From assembly GCF_018129085.1 (NCBI RefSeq), contig NZ_JAAGBB010000027.1:33658-97657 (forward strand): a stretch of 64,000 nt of DNA, given 5' to 3'. The position numbers and the translations under genes are program-made. Positions 15,377 to 25,817 of this stretch are shown one piece after another. How positions within the stretch are numbered: the first letter of the stretch is position 1; the number at the start of each line of letters is the position of its first letter. Under the pieces are notes generated by a model. The model made no database searches, was not told the DNA's origin, and worked only from the letters and a program-made list of their open reading frames with translations. The stretch comes from Plastoroseomonas hellenica (GTDB lineage Bacteria; Pseudomonadota; Alphaproteobacteria; Acetobacterales; Acetobacteraceae).

Positions 15377-16248
15377 ACAACCTGACCCTGGCGGAAGCCG
15401 CCCTCTGGCTGCGGCTTTCGGAGCGTGCCCTCTATGCGCTGGCCCGTGCCGGCCGGATCCCCGCCGCGCAGGTCGGCGGCAAATGGATCTTCCCGCGCGC
15501 GTCGCTGGCGCGCTGGCTGGCGCTGCAGGCAGAGCCGGCCGCGGGCGCGCCATTGGCGCCGCCGCCGATCGTGGCCGGCAGCCATGATCCCCTGCTGGAC
15601 TGGGCGGTGCGCGAATCGGGCAGCCGGCTGGCGGTCCTGAGCGGCGGCAGCCTCGCGGGGCTGGAGGCGCTGGCCGAAGGCCGCGCGATCATCGCAGCGA
15701 CCCATGTGCTGGACCCCGACAGCGGCGGATTCAACGAAGCCGCGGCGCGCGATGCCCTGGGTGCGCGGCCTACGGTCGGCATCGTCTGGGCCTGGCGCGA
15801 CCAGGGCATGATCCTGCCGGCCGGCAATCCGCGGCGGCTGGCGCGCGTCGAAGACCTCGTGGCCGGCGATATCCGGGTGATCGGCCGCCAGCCGCGCGCC
15901 GGCAGCCATGTGCTGATGGTCCATCTGCTGACCGAGGCGGGCCTCCGCCTCGACCAGATCAACCTGCTGCCGGACCCGGCGATGGCGGAGGATGAGGTGG
16001 CGGCCGCGGTCGCCGAAGGGCGGGCCGATGCGGGCTTCGGCATCCTGGCCGAAGCCGCGCGGCGCGGGCTCGACTTCGTGCCCCTGCTGCGGGAGCGCTT
16101 CGATCTCGTCATGGGGCTCAGGAGCTATTTCGGGCCTGCCTTCCAGGCCCTGCTCCGTTTCGCGCAGGGCGAGGCCTTCCGGCGCCGCGCCGCCGCGATG
16201 GGCGGCTACGACATCGGCGAGGTCGGGCGCGTGGCCTTTCTCCTTTGA
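15370..16248 (+). CDS. HTH regulator with oxyanion-binding (PBP-like) domain, probable tungstate/molybdate sensor
   Basis: This protein of 292 aa joins an N-terminal excisionase/MerR-like helix-turn-helix (NLTLAEAALWLRLSERALYALARAGR, followed by GGKWIFPRASLARWL) to a periplasmic-binding-protein-like domain (from about residue 65 on, with HDPLLDWAVR, GGSLAGLEAL and GRADAGFGILAEA). Such HTH-PBP fusions occur beside molybdate and tungstate transport genes. It is divergent from tupBCA, which suggests it represses or activates that operon in response to the oxyanion. An in-frame ATG at 15337 would add 11 residues; 15370 is preferred because it opens directly at the HTH, but no ribosome site is strong for either. 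Confidence 0.85.
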   Translation: MTDNLTLAEAALWLRLSERALYALARAGRIPAAQVGGKWIFPRASLARWLALQAEPAAGAPLAPPPIVAGSHDPLLDWAVRESGSRLAVLSGGSLAGLEALAEGRAIIAATHVLDPDSGGFNEAAARDALGARPTVGIVWAWRDQGMILPAGNPRRLARVEDLVAGDIRVIGRQPRAGSHVLMVHLLTEAGLRLDQINLLPDPAMAEDEVAAAVAEGRADAGFGILAEAARRGLDFVPLLRERFDLVMGLRSYFGPAFQALLRFAQGEAFRRRAAAMGGYDIGEVGRVAFLL

Positions 16249-16378
16249 TGGCCGTCGCGCAGGCAGGGCGCTTCCCGGCTGGGCAGGTTGGGCGCCGGCG
16301 AGACGATGGCAGGGCTTTTTCGGGTTGCGGGAAGGGCGGGCCGATGATCCCATCCCGCCCAACCAAGGGGGCTGGGCC

Positions 16379-17971
16379 ATGCAACGACGGGATCTGATGA
16401 AGAGTGCGGCGATTGGCGCCGCAGCTGCTGCATTGCCGCGATTCGCGATCGCGCAGCCGGCCGGCAACCGCGTCGTGAAATTCGTGCCGCAGGCCAATCT
16501 CACCAGCCTGGACCCGATTTGGACCACCGCGAACATCACCCGCAACCACGGCTACATGGTGTTCGACACGCTCTATGGCATGACTGCCGATTTCCAGGCG
16601 ACGCCACAGATGGCCGAAGGCCATGTGATCGAGGATGACGGCAAGTCGGTCACCATCACGCTGCGCCCGAACCTGCGCTTCCATGACGGGGAGCCGGTGC
16701 GCGCCGCCGATTGCGCGGCCTCCGTCAAGCGCTGGATGAAGCGCAGCCCGATCGGGCAGAAGCTCGAAACCTTCACCGACGCCGTGGAGGCCGTGGATGA
16801 CCGCCGCCTGCGCTTCCGGCTGAAGCGCGCCTTCCCGATGCTGATCCAGGCGCTGGCGCAGGTCAGCAACAGTCCGCCCTTCATCATGCCGGAGCGGCTG
16901 GCCAACACCGACGCCTTCACCCAGATCCGGGAGGCGATCGGCAGCGGTCCCTTCCGCTTCAAGGCGGATGAGTTCAATTCCGGCAGCCGCGTCGTCTACG
17001 AGAAGAATGCGAACTACGTGCCGGTCGCCTCCGGCACGCCGAGCCTGACGGCCGGCCCGAAGACGCCGCATTTCGACCGCGTCGAATGGGAGATCATCGT
17101 GGATGCGGCGACCGCCGCCGCCGCCCTGCAGACCGGTGAGATCGACTGGTACGAGCAGCCCAACCCCGAGATCCAGACCATGCTGCGCCGCAACCGGCAA
17201 CTCGTGATCGAGGAGATCGATCCGCTGCCGCTGACTGGCATCCTGCGCTTCAACCACCTGCACCCGCCCTTCAACGACAAGAAACTACGCCAGGCGCTGC
17301 TGCCGGCCATCTCCCAGGCGGATTTCATGAGCGCGGTGGTCGGTCCCGACCCCAGCGTCTATGGGGTGGATGTCGGCCTCTTCACGCCGGGCACGCCGCT
17401 CGCGAACGATGCCGGGCTGGCGCCGCTGCGTGGGCCGCGCAGCCTCGACCGCGCCAAGGCGCTGATGCGGGAGGCGGGCTACACCAACCAGCCGATGCGC
17501 CTGATCGCGCCGACTGACATCCTGGCCCCTTCGGCGATGAGCCAGGTCGGTGCCGATCTGGTGCAGCGGCTCGGCTTCAACACGGATGCCGTCTTCGCCG
17601 ATTGGGGTACCGTGGTGCAGCGTCGCACCTCGCGCGAGCCGGTGGAGCGCGGCGGCTGGAGCATGCTGTTCACCAGCTTCTCCTCCTTCGATTTCGTCGA
17701 TCCCGCCGCGCATTTCCCGCTGCGCGGCAATGGCACGCAGGCCTGGCCGGGCTGGCCGACCATCCCGCGCCTCGAGGAACTGCGCGACGCCTGGTTCCTG
17801 GCGCCCGATCTGGCGGCTCAGCAGGTCATCGCGCGCGAGATGCAGACCATCGCCATGGATGAGCTGCCCTACATCCCGGTCGGCGCCTACAAGTCGCTGA
17901 CCGCCATCCGCCGCGACCTCACTGGCCGCGTGAAGGGCATGGCATTGTTCTGGAACCTGCGCCGCGCCTGA
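16379..17971 (+). CDS. Peptide-type ABC transporter substrate-binding protein (family 5), paralogue 1
   Basis: This 530-aa secreted binding protein of the DppA/OppA family (SBP_bac_5) has a twin-arginine-like signal (MQRRDLMKSAAIGAAAAALPRFAIA). Characteristic parts are FVPQANLTSLDPIWTT at the mature start, TITLRPNLRFHDGEPVRAAD near residue 95 and GSGPFRFKADEFN near 185. AAGGGGG precedes the ATG at 16379. It is the first of four tandem paralogues feeding one permease/ATPase set. Family members bind di- or oligopeptides, or in some cases opines, heme or glutathione. All four copies begin with the same (F/I)VPQ(A/S)NL motif, so they share a recent ancestor. Confidence 0.92.
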   Translation: MQRRDLMKSAAIGAAAAALPRFAIAQPAGNRVVKFVPQANLTSLDPIWTTANITRNHGYMVFDTLYGMTADFQATPQMAEGHVIEDDGKSVTITLRPNLRFHDGEPVRAADCAASVKRWMKRSPIGQKLETFTDAVEAVDDRRLRFRLKRAFPMLIQALAQVSNSPPFIMPERLANTDAFTQIREAIGSGPFRFKADEFNSGSRVVYEKNANYVPVASGTPSLTAGPKTPHFDRVEWEIIVDAATAAAALQTGEIDWYEQPNPEIQTMLRRNRQLVIEEIDPLPLTGILRFNHLHPPFNDKKLRQALLPAISQADFMSAVVGPDPSVYGVDVGLFTPGTPLANDAGLAPLRGPRSLDRAKALMREAGYTNQPMRLIAPTDILAPSAMSQVGADLVQRLGFNTDAVFADWGTVVQRRTSREPVERGGWSMLFTSFSSFDFVDPAAHFPLRGNGTQAWPGWPTIPRLEELRDAWFLAPDLAAQQVIAREMQTIAMDELPYIPVGAYKSLTAIRRDLTGRVKGMALFWNLRRA

Positions 17972-17996
17972 AGCGGCCATCATAGGGGAGGCTGCC

Positions 17997-19577
17997 ATGC
18001 AGCGACGCACGATCTTGAAGGGGGGCGTCGCCGCCGCGGCTTCGCTCTCCGCGCCGGCCTTCGCGCAGGGAGCCGCCGCCCGCAGCCTGCGCGTCATCCC
18101 GCAGGCGAACCTCACCAGCCTCGACCCGGTCTGGACGACGGCGGTGGTGACCCGCAACCACGCCTTCATGATCTACGACCAGATCTGCGCCCAGAACGCG
18201 GCGGGCGAGATCAGGCCGCAGATGGCGGAAGGCTGGACCATGGCGGATGACCGCCTGAGCTGGACCTTCACACTCCGCGAAGGGCTCGCCTTCCATGACG
18301 GGGAACGGGTCCTGTCCAAGGACGTCGTCGCCTCGATCAAGCGCTGGGCGCGGCGCGATCCCTTCATGCAAGTGCTGTGGCCGAGCGTCGCCGATGTCGA
18401 GGCGATGGATGACCGCCGCTTCCGCTTCCGGCTGCATCGCCCGGTGCCGCTGCTGCTGCAGGCGCTCGGCCAGACGCAATTCCCCTGCTTCGTGATGCCG
18501 GAACGGATCGCCAGCACCGATGCCTTCACGCAGATCCGCGACGCGGTGGGCAGCGGGCCCTTCCGCTTCGTCCCGAACGAATGGAACCCTGGCCAGCGTG
18601 CGGTCTGGGCGAAGAATGAGCGCTACGTGCCGCGGGGCGAGCCGGTGGACGGGCTCGCCGGTGGCCGCGCGCCGCGGATCGACCGCGTCGAATGGACCAT
18701 CATCAGCGACCCCGCGACCAGCGCCAACGCCATGAACCAGGGCGAGCAGGATTACTGGGAATATCCGCTGCACGACCTGCTGCCGCTGATGCGCCGGAAC
18801 CGCGAGGTGGTGGTGGAGCAGCGGCTGCTCGACGGCACCTATGGCGTCTGCCGCTTCAACACGCTGCAGCCGCCCTTCAACAATCCGGCGATCCGCCGGG
18901 CGGTTGCCATGGCCGTGGACCAGCGCGACTACCTGCGCGCGGTCGCCGGCAATGAACGGGATGGCTGGGGCGTCTGCGAAGGCGTCTTCACCTGCGGCAC
19001 CCCAATGGCGAATGAGGTGGGCAGCGAGATCCTGAAGACCCACAGCATCGACCGCGCCCGTGCCGCGCTGCGCGAGGCCGGCTATGCCGGGGGAAAGGTG
19101 GTGCTGATCGCGCCGAGCGACTATCCGCAGATCAACGCGCTGTCGCTGGTGACCGCCGACATCCTGCAGCGGCTGGGGATGAATCTCGAGCTCGTCTCGG
19201 CCGACTGGGGTACCGTGATCCAGCGCCGTGCGAGCAAGGAGCCGGTGGAGCGCGGCGGCTGGAGCATCGTGCACACCACCTCCTCCGGCCAGTCGCTGAC
19301 CATGCCGGTCTTCCACCTGTTCCTGCGCGCCAACGGCCCCAATGCCTGGTTCGGCTGGCCGGATGACCCGGAGATCGAGCGGTTGCGCGGCGAGTGGGTG
19401 GAAGCGGCGGAGGAGCCCGACCGAGTGCGGATCGCGCAGGCGCTGAACCGCCGCGCGATGGAGGTCATGGCCTATGTCCCGCTCGGCTACTACTGGCAGC
19501 CGAGCGCCTGGCGCCGCAACCTCACGGGCGTGTTCCGCGCGCCGGCGACGGTGTTCTGGAACATCGGCAAGGCATGA
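17997..19577 (+). CDS. Peptide-type ABC transporter substrate-binding protein (family 5), paralogue 2
   Basis: This 526-aa protein is the second binding protein of the tandem set, 25 nt after the first. The signal peptide is MQRRTILKGGVAAAASLSAPAFAQ with the twin-arginine-like RRTILK. Matching blocks are VIPQANLTSLDPVWTTAVVT, TFTLREGLAFHDGERVLSKD, AVGSGPFRFVPNEWN and DYWEYPLHDLLPLMRRN. Most positions expected to line the peptide pocket differ among the four copies in the middle third, so ligands probably differ. Its stop overlaps the next start by 4 nt (ATGA). Confidence 0.92.
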   Translation: MQRRTILKGGVAAAASLSAPAFAQGAAARSLRVIPQANLTSLDPVWTTAVVTRNHAFMIYDQICAQNAAGEIRPQMAEGWTMADDRLSWTFTLREGLAFHDGERVLSKDVVASIKRWARRDPFMQVLWPSVADVEAMDDRRFRFRLHRPVPLLLQALGQTQFPCFVMPERIASTDAFTQIRDAVGSGPFRFVPNEWNPGQRAVWAKNERYVPRGEPVDGLAGGRAPRIDRVEWTIISDPATSANAMNQGEQDYWEYPLHDLLPLMRRNREVVVEQRLLDGTYGVCRFNTLQPPFNNPAIRRAVAMAVDQRDYLRAVAGNERDGWGVCEGVFTCGTPMANEVGSEILKTHSIDRARAALREAGYAGGKVVLIAPSDYPQINALSLVTADILQRLGMNLELVSADWGTVIQRRASKEPVERGGWSIVHTTSSGQSLTMPVFHLFLRANGPNAWFGWPDDPEIERLRGEWVEAAEEPDRVRIAQALNRRAMEVMAYVPLGYYWQPSAWRRNLTGVFRAPATVFWNIGKA

Positions 19578-21169
19578 TCACCCGCCGCGCCGCCTTGGGC
19601 ATCCCCTTGGGTTCCGCCGCCGCAGCGCTCGCCGCGCCGCGCCTGGCATCGGCCCAGGCGGCGGCGCGGCTGCTGCGCTTCGTGCCGCAGTCGAACCTCG
19701 CGAGCCTCGATCCGGTCTGGAGCACGGCGGTCATTGTCCGCAACCACGGGCTGATGATCTACGACATGCTGTTCGGCCTGGATGCCGGGCTTGCGCCCCG
19801 GCATCAGATGGCGGCCGGGCATGAGGTCTCCGCGGATGGGCTGCTCTGGACCATCGCCTTGCGGCCAGGGCTGAAGTTCCATGACGGGGAGCCGGTGCGG
19901 GCGCGCGACTGCATCGCCTCCATCGCGCGCTGGTCGAAGCGGGACGTGCTCGGCCAGCGCCTCGACGCCTTGCTGGAGGAGATGCGCGCCGAGGACGACC
20001 AGCGCTTCACCATCCGGCTGAAGCGGCCCTGGGCGGGCCTCGCCTGGGCGCTCGGCAAGCCTTCGGCCAACATGTGCGCCATCATGCCGGAGCGCGTGGC
20101 GCGCACCGACCCCTTCACCCAGATCGCCGATCCCGTGGGCTCCGGTCCCTTCCGCTTCCGCCGCGACCTGTTCCGGCCAGGCGATGTCGCAGTCTATGAG
20201 CGCTTCGAGGCCTATCAGAGCCGGGACGAGCCCTCCGACTTCCTGGCCGGCGGCAAGCCCGTGCATTTCGACCGCGTCGAATGGCGGGTGATGCCGGATC
20301 CCGGCACCGCCGCCGCTGCGCTGCAGAACAACGAGGCGGATTGGTGGGAGAACCCGCTGCCGGACCTGCTGCCGGTGCTGCGGCGCAACCGCGACATCCT
20401 GGTTGAGCGGGTCAATGGTTTCGGCAATCTCGGCGTGCTGCGGTTCAACTTCCTGCACCCGCCCTTCGACAATCCGGCGGTGCGGCGCGCCCTGCTGCCG
20501 GCGATCGATCAGCGCGCCTTCATGGATGCGGCGATCGGCACCGACCGCGTGCTCTCGGCGGTGCCGGCGGGCGCCTTCACGCCGGGATCGCCGCTGGCGA
20601 ATGACGAAGGCCTCTCGGTGCTCTCGGGCTCCCGCAGCCTCGACGCGGCGCGCGCCGCGCTTGCTTCCTCCGGCTATCGGGGGGAGCGGGTGGTGATGAT
20701 GTCGTCGACCGACCTGCCGGTGCTGCAGAACCTGGCGGAAGTGGCGGCGGACCTGATGCGGCGCATGGGCTTCAACCTCGATTTCCAGGCCATGGACTGG
20801 GGCACCCAGATCCAGCGCCGCACCAGCCGCAACCCGACGGACCAGGGCGGCTGGAGCGCCTTCTGCACGACCTGGGAAGGGCTCGACGTTTCGGTGCCGG
20901 GCAGCCATCAGCCGCTCCGCGGCAATGGCGCCAATGCCTGGTCCGGCTGGCCGACTTCGCCGCGCCTCGAAGCGCTCCGCGACGCCTGGTTCGAGGCGCC
21001 GGATCTCGCCACCGAGCAGCGCATCGCGCGGGAGATGCAGCGGCTGGTATGGGAGGAGGTGCCCTTCATTCCGCTGGGGCAAGTGCTGCCGCCCATGGCC
21101 TATCGCCGCACGCTGACCGGCATCGTGAAGGGCGGGCCCGCATTGTTCTGGGGTGTGCGCCGGACCTGA
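19574..21169 (+). CDS. Peptide-type ABC transporter substrate-binding protein (family 5), paralogue 3
   Basis: This 531-aa protein is the third binding protein. The ATG at 19574 overlaps the previous stop; the frame is open further upstream only inside the previous gene. The signal peptide is MITRRAALGIPLGSAAAALAAPRLASAQ. Family blocks are FVPQSNLASLDPVWSTAVIV, TIALRPGLKFHDGEPVRARD, PVGSGPFRFRRDLFR and ADWWENPLPDLLPVLRRN. A 181-bp gap follows, the longest within the transporter cluster, so the fourth copy and the membrane genes may have their own promoter. Confidence 0.92.
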   Translation: MITRRAALGIPLGSAAAALAAPRLASAQAAARLLRFVPQSNLASLDPVWSTAVIVRNHGLMIYDMLFGLDAGLAPRHQMAAGHEVSADGLLWTIALRPGLKFHDGEPVRARDCIASIARWSKRDVLGQRLDALLEEMRAEDDQRFTIRLKRPWAGLAWALGKPSANMCAIMPERVARTDPFTQIADPVGSGPFRFRRDLFRPGDVAVYERFEAYQSRDEPSDFLAGGKPVHFDRVEWRVMPDPGTAAAALQNNEADWWENPLPDLLPVLRRNRDILVERVNGFGNLGVLRFNFLHPPFDNPAVRRALLPAIDQRAFMDAAIGTDRVLSAVPAGAFTPGSPLANDEGLSVLSGSRSLDAARAALASSGYRGERVVMMSSTDLPVLQNLAEVAADLMRRMGFNLDFQAMDWGTQIQRRTSRNPTDQGGWSAFCTTWEGLDVSVPGSHQPLRGNGANAWSGWPTSPRLEALRDAWFEAPDLATEQRIAREMQRLVWEEVPFIPLGQVLPPMAYRRTLTGIVKGGPALFWGVRRT

Positions 21170-21350
21170 GCCGGGATTCGCATCCAGGTGCCGCCGTCGC
21201 CCTGGCACGGCACGTGCAAACATGGCCGCGGGATGGCCCTGGCGCGGCGGCAATCGTGAGCCGGCGCTGCGAAGGGTTGGCGTGGCGCCTAAAAATCGGG
21301 CAGCCTGTCATCAATCAAGGCGGCACGGTCCGCGGGGAGAGGGGGACTAG

Positions 21351-22952
21351 ATGATGGACCGCAGGAGCTTCCTGAAGGCGACAGCCGCCTCGGGTGCCGT
21401 CCTCGGCGCGGGCGGCGTTGCCGCGCCGGCGCTGTCGCAGGGGGCGGCGCGTACCCTGCGCTTCGTCCCGCAGGCCAATCTGGCGAATTTCGATCCCATC
21501 TGGGGCACGCAGTATGTCGTGCGCAATGCCGCCGCCATGGTGTGGGACACGCTCTATGGCGTGGACGACAAGCTCGATCCGCAGCCGCAGATGGTCGAAG
21601 GCGAGACGGTGTCGCAGGATGGTCTCACCTGGACCTTCCGGCTGCGTGAGGGGCTGCGCTTCCATGACGGGGAGCCGGTGCTCGCGAAGGATGTCGTCGC
21701 CTCGATCACCCGCTGGATGCCGCGCGACCCGATGGGGCAGATGGTGCGCGCGATCCAGCAGGAACTCGTCGCCGTCGATGACCGCAGCTTCCGCTGGGTG
21801 CTCCGCCGCCCCTATCCCAAGCTGAAATACGCGCTCGGCAAGACCAACACGCCGATCTGCTTCATCATGCCGGAGCGCATCGCCCGCACCGATCCCTTCA
21901 CCCAGATCACCGACTATGTCGGCTCCGGCCCGCTGAGCTTCGTGCGCAACGAATGGGTGCCGGGTGCCAAGGCGGTGTTCCAGAAGTTCGACCGCTACGT
22001 GCCGCGCCAGGGTGCCGCGAGCTGGCTCGCCGGCGGCAAGCATGTTTCGGTCGACCGCGTTGAATGGGTGGTGATGCCGGATGCGGCGACCGCGGCGGCG
22101 GCGCTGCAGAATGGCGAGGTGGACTGGTGGGAGAACCCGATCTCCGACCTCATTCCGCTGATGCGGCGCAACCGGAACATCGCGGTCGACATCGCCGATC
22201 CGCTCGGCAACATCGGCAGCTTCCGCATGAACCACCTGCATGCGCCGTTCAACTCGCAGAAGGTGCGGCAGGCGATCCTCATGGCGATGAGCCAGGAAGA
22301 TTACATGCGCGCCCTGGTCGGCAATGAGGATGCCCTGTGGAAGCCGCTGCCCGGCTTCTTCACGCCGGGGACGCCGGCCTATACGGAGGCGGGCGGGGAT
22401 ATCCTGAAGGGGCCGCGCAACCTCGATGCCGCGAAGCGCATGCTGACCGAAGGCGGCTATTCCGGCCAGCCGGTGACCTGCATCGTGGCGCAGGACCAGC
22501 CGATCACCAAGGCGCAGGGCGACGTCACGGCCGACCTGCTGCGGCGGCTCGGCATGAACGTCGATTTCGTCGCCACCGACTGGGGCACGACGGGCCAGCG
22601 CCGCGCCATGAAGAACCCGCCGGGCCAGGGCGGCTGGAGCATGTTCCACACCTGGCATGCCGGCGCGGATTGCGTGAATCCCGCCGCCTACAACGCGGTG
22701 CGTGCCAATGGCGACGGTGCCTGGTTCGGCTGGCCGAACATCCCCTCGGTGGAAGCCGGCGTCACGGAGTGGTTTGACGCACCGAACCCGGACGCCGAAA
22801 AGATAGCGATGGACAAGATCAATAGAGAGGCGATCGAACACGTGGTCTATGCACCGACTGGCTTCTTCCTTGGCTACACCGCCTGGCGGCGCAACGTCTC
22901 CGGCATCCAGAAGGGGCCGCTGCCCTTCTTCTGGGGCGTGACGAAGTCCTGA
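21351..22952 (+). CDS. Peptide-type ABC transporter substrate-binding protein (family 5), paralogue 4
   Basis: This 533-aa protein is the fourth binding protein and the one directly joined to the permease genes (4-nt gap). GGGGAGAGGGGG precedes the paired ATG-ATG start, so either may be used. The signal peptide is MMDRRSFLKATAASGAVLGA, with an RRSFLK twin-arginine motif. Blocks are FVPQANLANFDPIWGTQYVV, TFRLREGLRFHDGEPVLAKD, YVGSGPLSFVRNEWV and VDWWENPISDLIPLMRRN. By position this is the likely original partner of the DppBCDF components, with the other three as accessory receptors. Confidence 0.93.
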   Translation: MMDRRSFLKATAASGAVLGAGGVAAPALSQGAARTLRFVPQANLANFDPIWGTQYVVRNAAAMVWDTLYGVDDKLDPQPQMVEGETVSQDGLTWTFRLREGLRFHDGEPVLAKDVVASITRWMPRDPMGQMVRAIQQELVAVDDRSFRWVLRRPYPKLKYALGKTNTPICFIMPERIARTDPFTQITDYVGSGPLSFVRNEWVPGAKAVFQKFDRYVPRQGAASWLAGGKHVSVDRVEWVVMPDAATAAAALQNGEVDWWENPISDLIPLMRRNRNIAVDIADPLGNIGSFRMNHLHAPFNSQKVRQAILMAMSQEDYMRALVGNEDALWKPLPGFFTPGTPAYTEAGGDILKGPRNLDAAKRMLTEGGYSGQPVTCIVAQDQPITKAQGDVTADLLRRLGMNVDFVATDWGTTGQRRAMKNPPGQGGWSMFHTWHAGADCVNPAAYNAVRANGDGAWFGWPNIPSVEAGVTEWFDAPNPDAEKIAMDKINREAIEHVVYAPTGFFLGYTAWRRNVSGIQKGPLPFFWGVTKS

Positions 22953-22956
22953 TCTG

Positions 22957-23898
22957 ATGTTCGCTTATACCGTCCGTCGTGTGCTGGCCACGATCCCTGT
23001 CATGGCGATCGTGGCTCTCTTCGTGTTCTCGCTGCTCTATCTCGCGCCGGGCGATCCGGCCGCGGTGATCGCCGGCGACCAGGCGACACCCCAGGATGTC
23101 GAGCGCATCCGCGCGAGCCTCGGCCTCGACCGGCCCTATCTCGTCCGCTTCGGGGAATGGGCCTTCCGCATCATCCAGGGTGACCTCGGCGTCTCGATCT
23201 TCACCAACCTGCCGGTCACCACCATGATCGCGCAGCGCATCGAGCCGACCTTGTCGCTGATGGTCATCACCCTCTGCCTCGCCGTCTGCATCGCCATCCC
23301 GATGGGCGTCATCGCGGCGTGGAAGCAGGGCACCATCATCGATCGCGCGGTGATGGGCTTCGCGGTGCTCGGCTTCTCCGTGCCGGTCTTCGTGGTCGGC
23401 TACGTGCTGGCCTATGTCTTCGCGCTCGAGCTCGATTGGCTGCCGGTGCAGGGCTATACGCCCTTCGCGCGCGGCTTCTGGCCGTGGCTCGAGAACCTGA
23501 TCCTGCCCGCGATCGCGCTCGGCGGCGTCTATATCGCGCTGATCGCGCGCATCACCCGTGCGACGATGCTGGAGGTCCTGCAGCAGGACTACATCCGCAC
23601 CGCACGCGCCAAGGGCGTCGGGCAGAAGGGCGTCCTGTTCCTGCATGCGCTGAAGAACGCGGCGGTGCCGATCGTGACCGTGATCGGCATCGGCATCGCG
23701 CTGCTGATCGGCGGCGCCGTGGTGACGGAGAGCGTCTTCGCCATCCCGGGGCTCGGGCGCCTGACCGTCGATGCCATCCTGCGGCGCGACTATCCGGTGA
23801 TCCAGGGCGTCGTGCTGCTGTTCAGCTTCGTCTACGTGCTGGTCAATCTCGTGATCGACCTCGCCTACACCCTCTTCGACCCGAGGATCCGTTACTGA
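22957..23898 (+). CDS. dppB: Peptide ABC transporter permease, DppB-type
   Basis: This 313-aa inner-membrane permease has six predicted segments, starting with TIPVMAIVALFVFSLLYLAPG and ending with VVLLFSFVYVLVNLVIDLAY. The DppB signature LAPGDPAAVIAGDQATPQDVE follows the first segment, and the conserved coupling region is YIRTARAKGVGQKGVLFLHA near residue 210. The C-terminus is DLAYTLFDPRIRY, standard for this family. It shares a 1-nt overlap (TGATG) with dppC. It transports substrates delivered by one or more of the four binding proteins. Confidence 0.93.
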   Translation: MFAYTVRRVLATIPVMAIVALFVFSLLYLAPGDPAAVIAGDQATPQDVERIRASLGLDRPYLVRFGEWAFRIIQGDLGVSIFTNLPVTTMIAQRIEPTLSLMVITLCLAVCIAIPMGVIAAWKQGTIIDRAVMGFAVLGFSVPVFVVGYVLAYVFALELDWLPVQGYTPFARGFWPWLENLILPAIALGGVYIALIARITRATMLEVLQQDYIRTARAKGVGQKGVLFLHALKNAAVPIVTVIGIGIALLIGGAVVTESVFAIPGLGRLTVDAILRRDYPVIQGVVLLFSFVYVLVNLVIDLAYTLFDPRIRY

Positions 23899-24815
23899 TG
23901 GCCTCCTCCACGATCTTGCCGACGGAAGCGAACGTCGCTGTCGCGGTACCCATGCCGGACATCCTGCCGCCGGTGAAGCAGCGGCGCGGCTTCTTCGGCT
24001 TCCTGCGCCGCAACCCGACGATCACCATCGGGGCGTCGCTGGTGCTGCTGATGGTCGCGATCGCGCTCTTCGCGCCCTTCCTCTTCACCCGTGACCCGAC
24101 GGCACTCGCGCCGGCGCTGCGCACCCGGGAACCCTCGGCGCAGTTCTGGTTCGGCTCCGACATGCTGGGGCGCGACGTCTATTCGCGCGTGCTCTACGGC
24201 ACCCGGGTGTCGCTGACCGTCGGCTTCTCGGTGGCGATCTGCGCCTCGCTGATCGGCCTCACGATCGGACTGATCTCGGGCTTCATCCGGGCGGCCGATG
24301 CCGTGATCATGCGCATCATGGACGGGATGATGTCGATCCCCTCCATCCTGCTGGCGATCGCGCTGATGGCGCTGACGCGTGGATCGGTCGGCAACGTGAT
24401 CCTCGCGATCACCATCGCCGACTTCCCGCGGGTGGCGCGGCTGGTGCGCGGCGTCGTGCTCTCGCTCCGCGAGCAGCCTTATGTCGATGCTGCCGTTGCC
24501 GCCGGCACCCGGACGCCGGTGATCATCCTGCGCCACATCCTGCCGAACACCCTGGCGCCGCTGACCGTGCAGGCGACCTATATCTGCGCCAGCGCGATGA
24601 TCGCCGAAGCGATCCTCTCCTTCATCGGCGCCGGCACGCCACCGATCATCCCGTCCTGGGGCAACATCATGGCGGAGGGCCGCGCCCTCTGGCAGGTGAA
24701 GCCGTATATCGTCTTCTTCCCGGCCATCTTCCTCTCGATCACGGTGCTGGCCGTCAACCTCCTGGGCGATGGGCTGCGCGACGCGCTTGACCCGCGCATG
24801 GCGAAGAGGGTCTGA
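23898..24815 (+). CDS. dppC: Peptide ABC transporter permease, DppC-type
   Basis: This 305-aa second permease starts at 23898, overlapping the dppB stop; the open frame seen further upstream lies inside dppB. The N-terminal cytoplasmic tail is long (about 45 residues), then comes [18 protein letters not shown]. DppC features are [19 protein letters not shown] near residue 80, the coupling loop [20 protein letters not shown] near 200, and the end [17 protein letters not shown]. Together with DppB it forms the channel heterodimer. Confidence 0.93.
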   Translation: MASSTILPTEANVAVAVPMPDILPPVKQRRGFFGFLRRNPTITIGASLVLLMVAIALFAPFLFTRDPTALAPALRTREPSAQFWFGSDMLGRDVYSRVLYGTRVSLTVGFSVAICASLIGLTIGLISGFIRAADAVIMRIMDGMMSIPSILLAIALMALTRGSVGNVILAITIADFPRVARLVRGVVLSLREQPYVDAAVAAGTRTPVIILRHILPNTLAPLTVQATYICASAMIAEAILSFIGAGTPPIIPSWGNIMAEGRALWQVKPYIVFFPAIFLSITVLAVNLLGDGLRDALDPRMAKRV

Positions 24816-24821
24816 CCCGCG

Positions 24822-25813
<992 letters not shown>

Positions 25814-25817
<4 letters not shown>

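Noticed and set aside
13852..16545. An 897-codon minus-strand frame running from tupC through tupB and the regulator
   Set aside because: Only the last 238 codons encode an ABC ATPase; the rest is antisense or out of frame to genes with clear motifs. Long open antisense frames are expected at this GC content.
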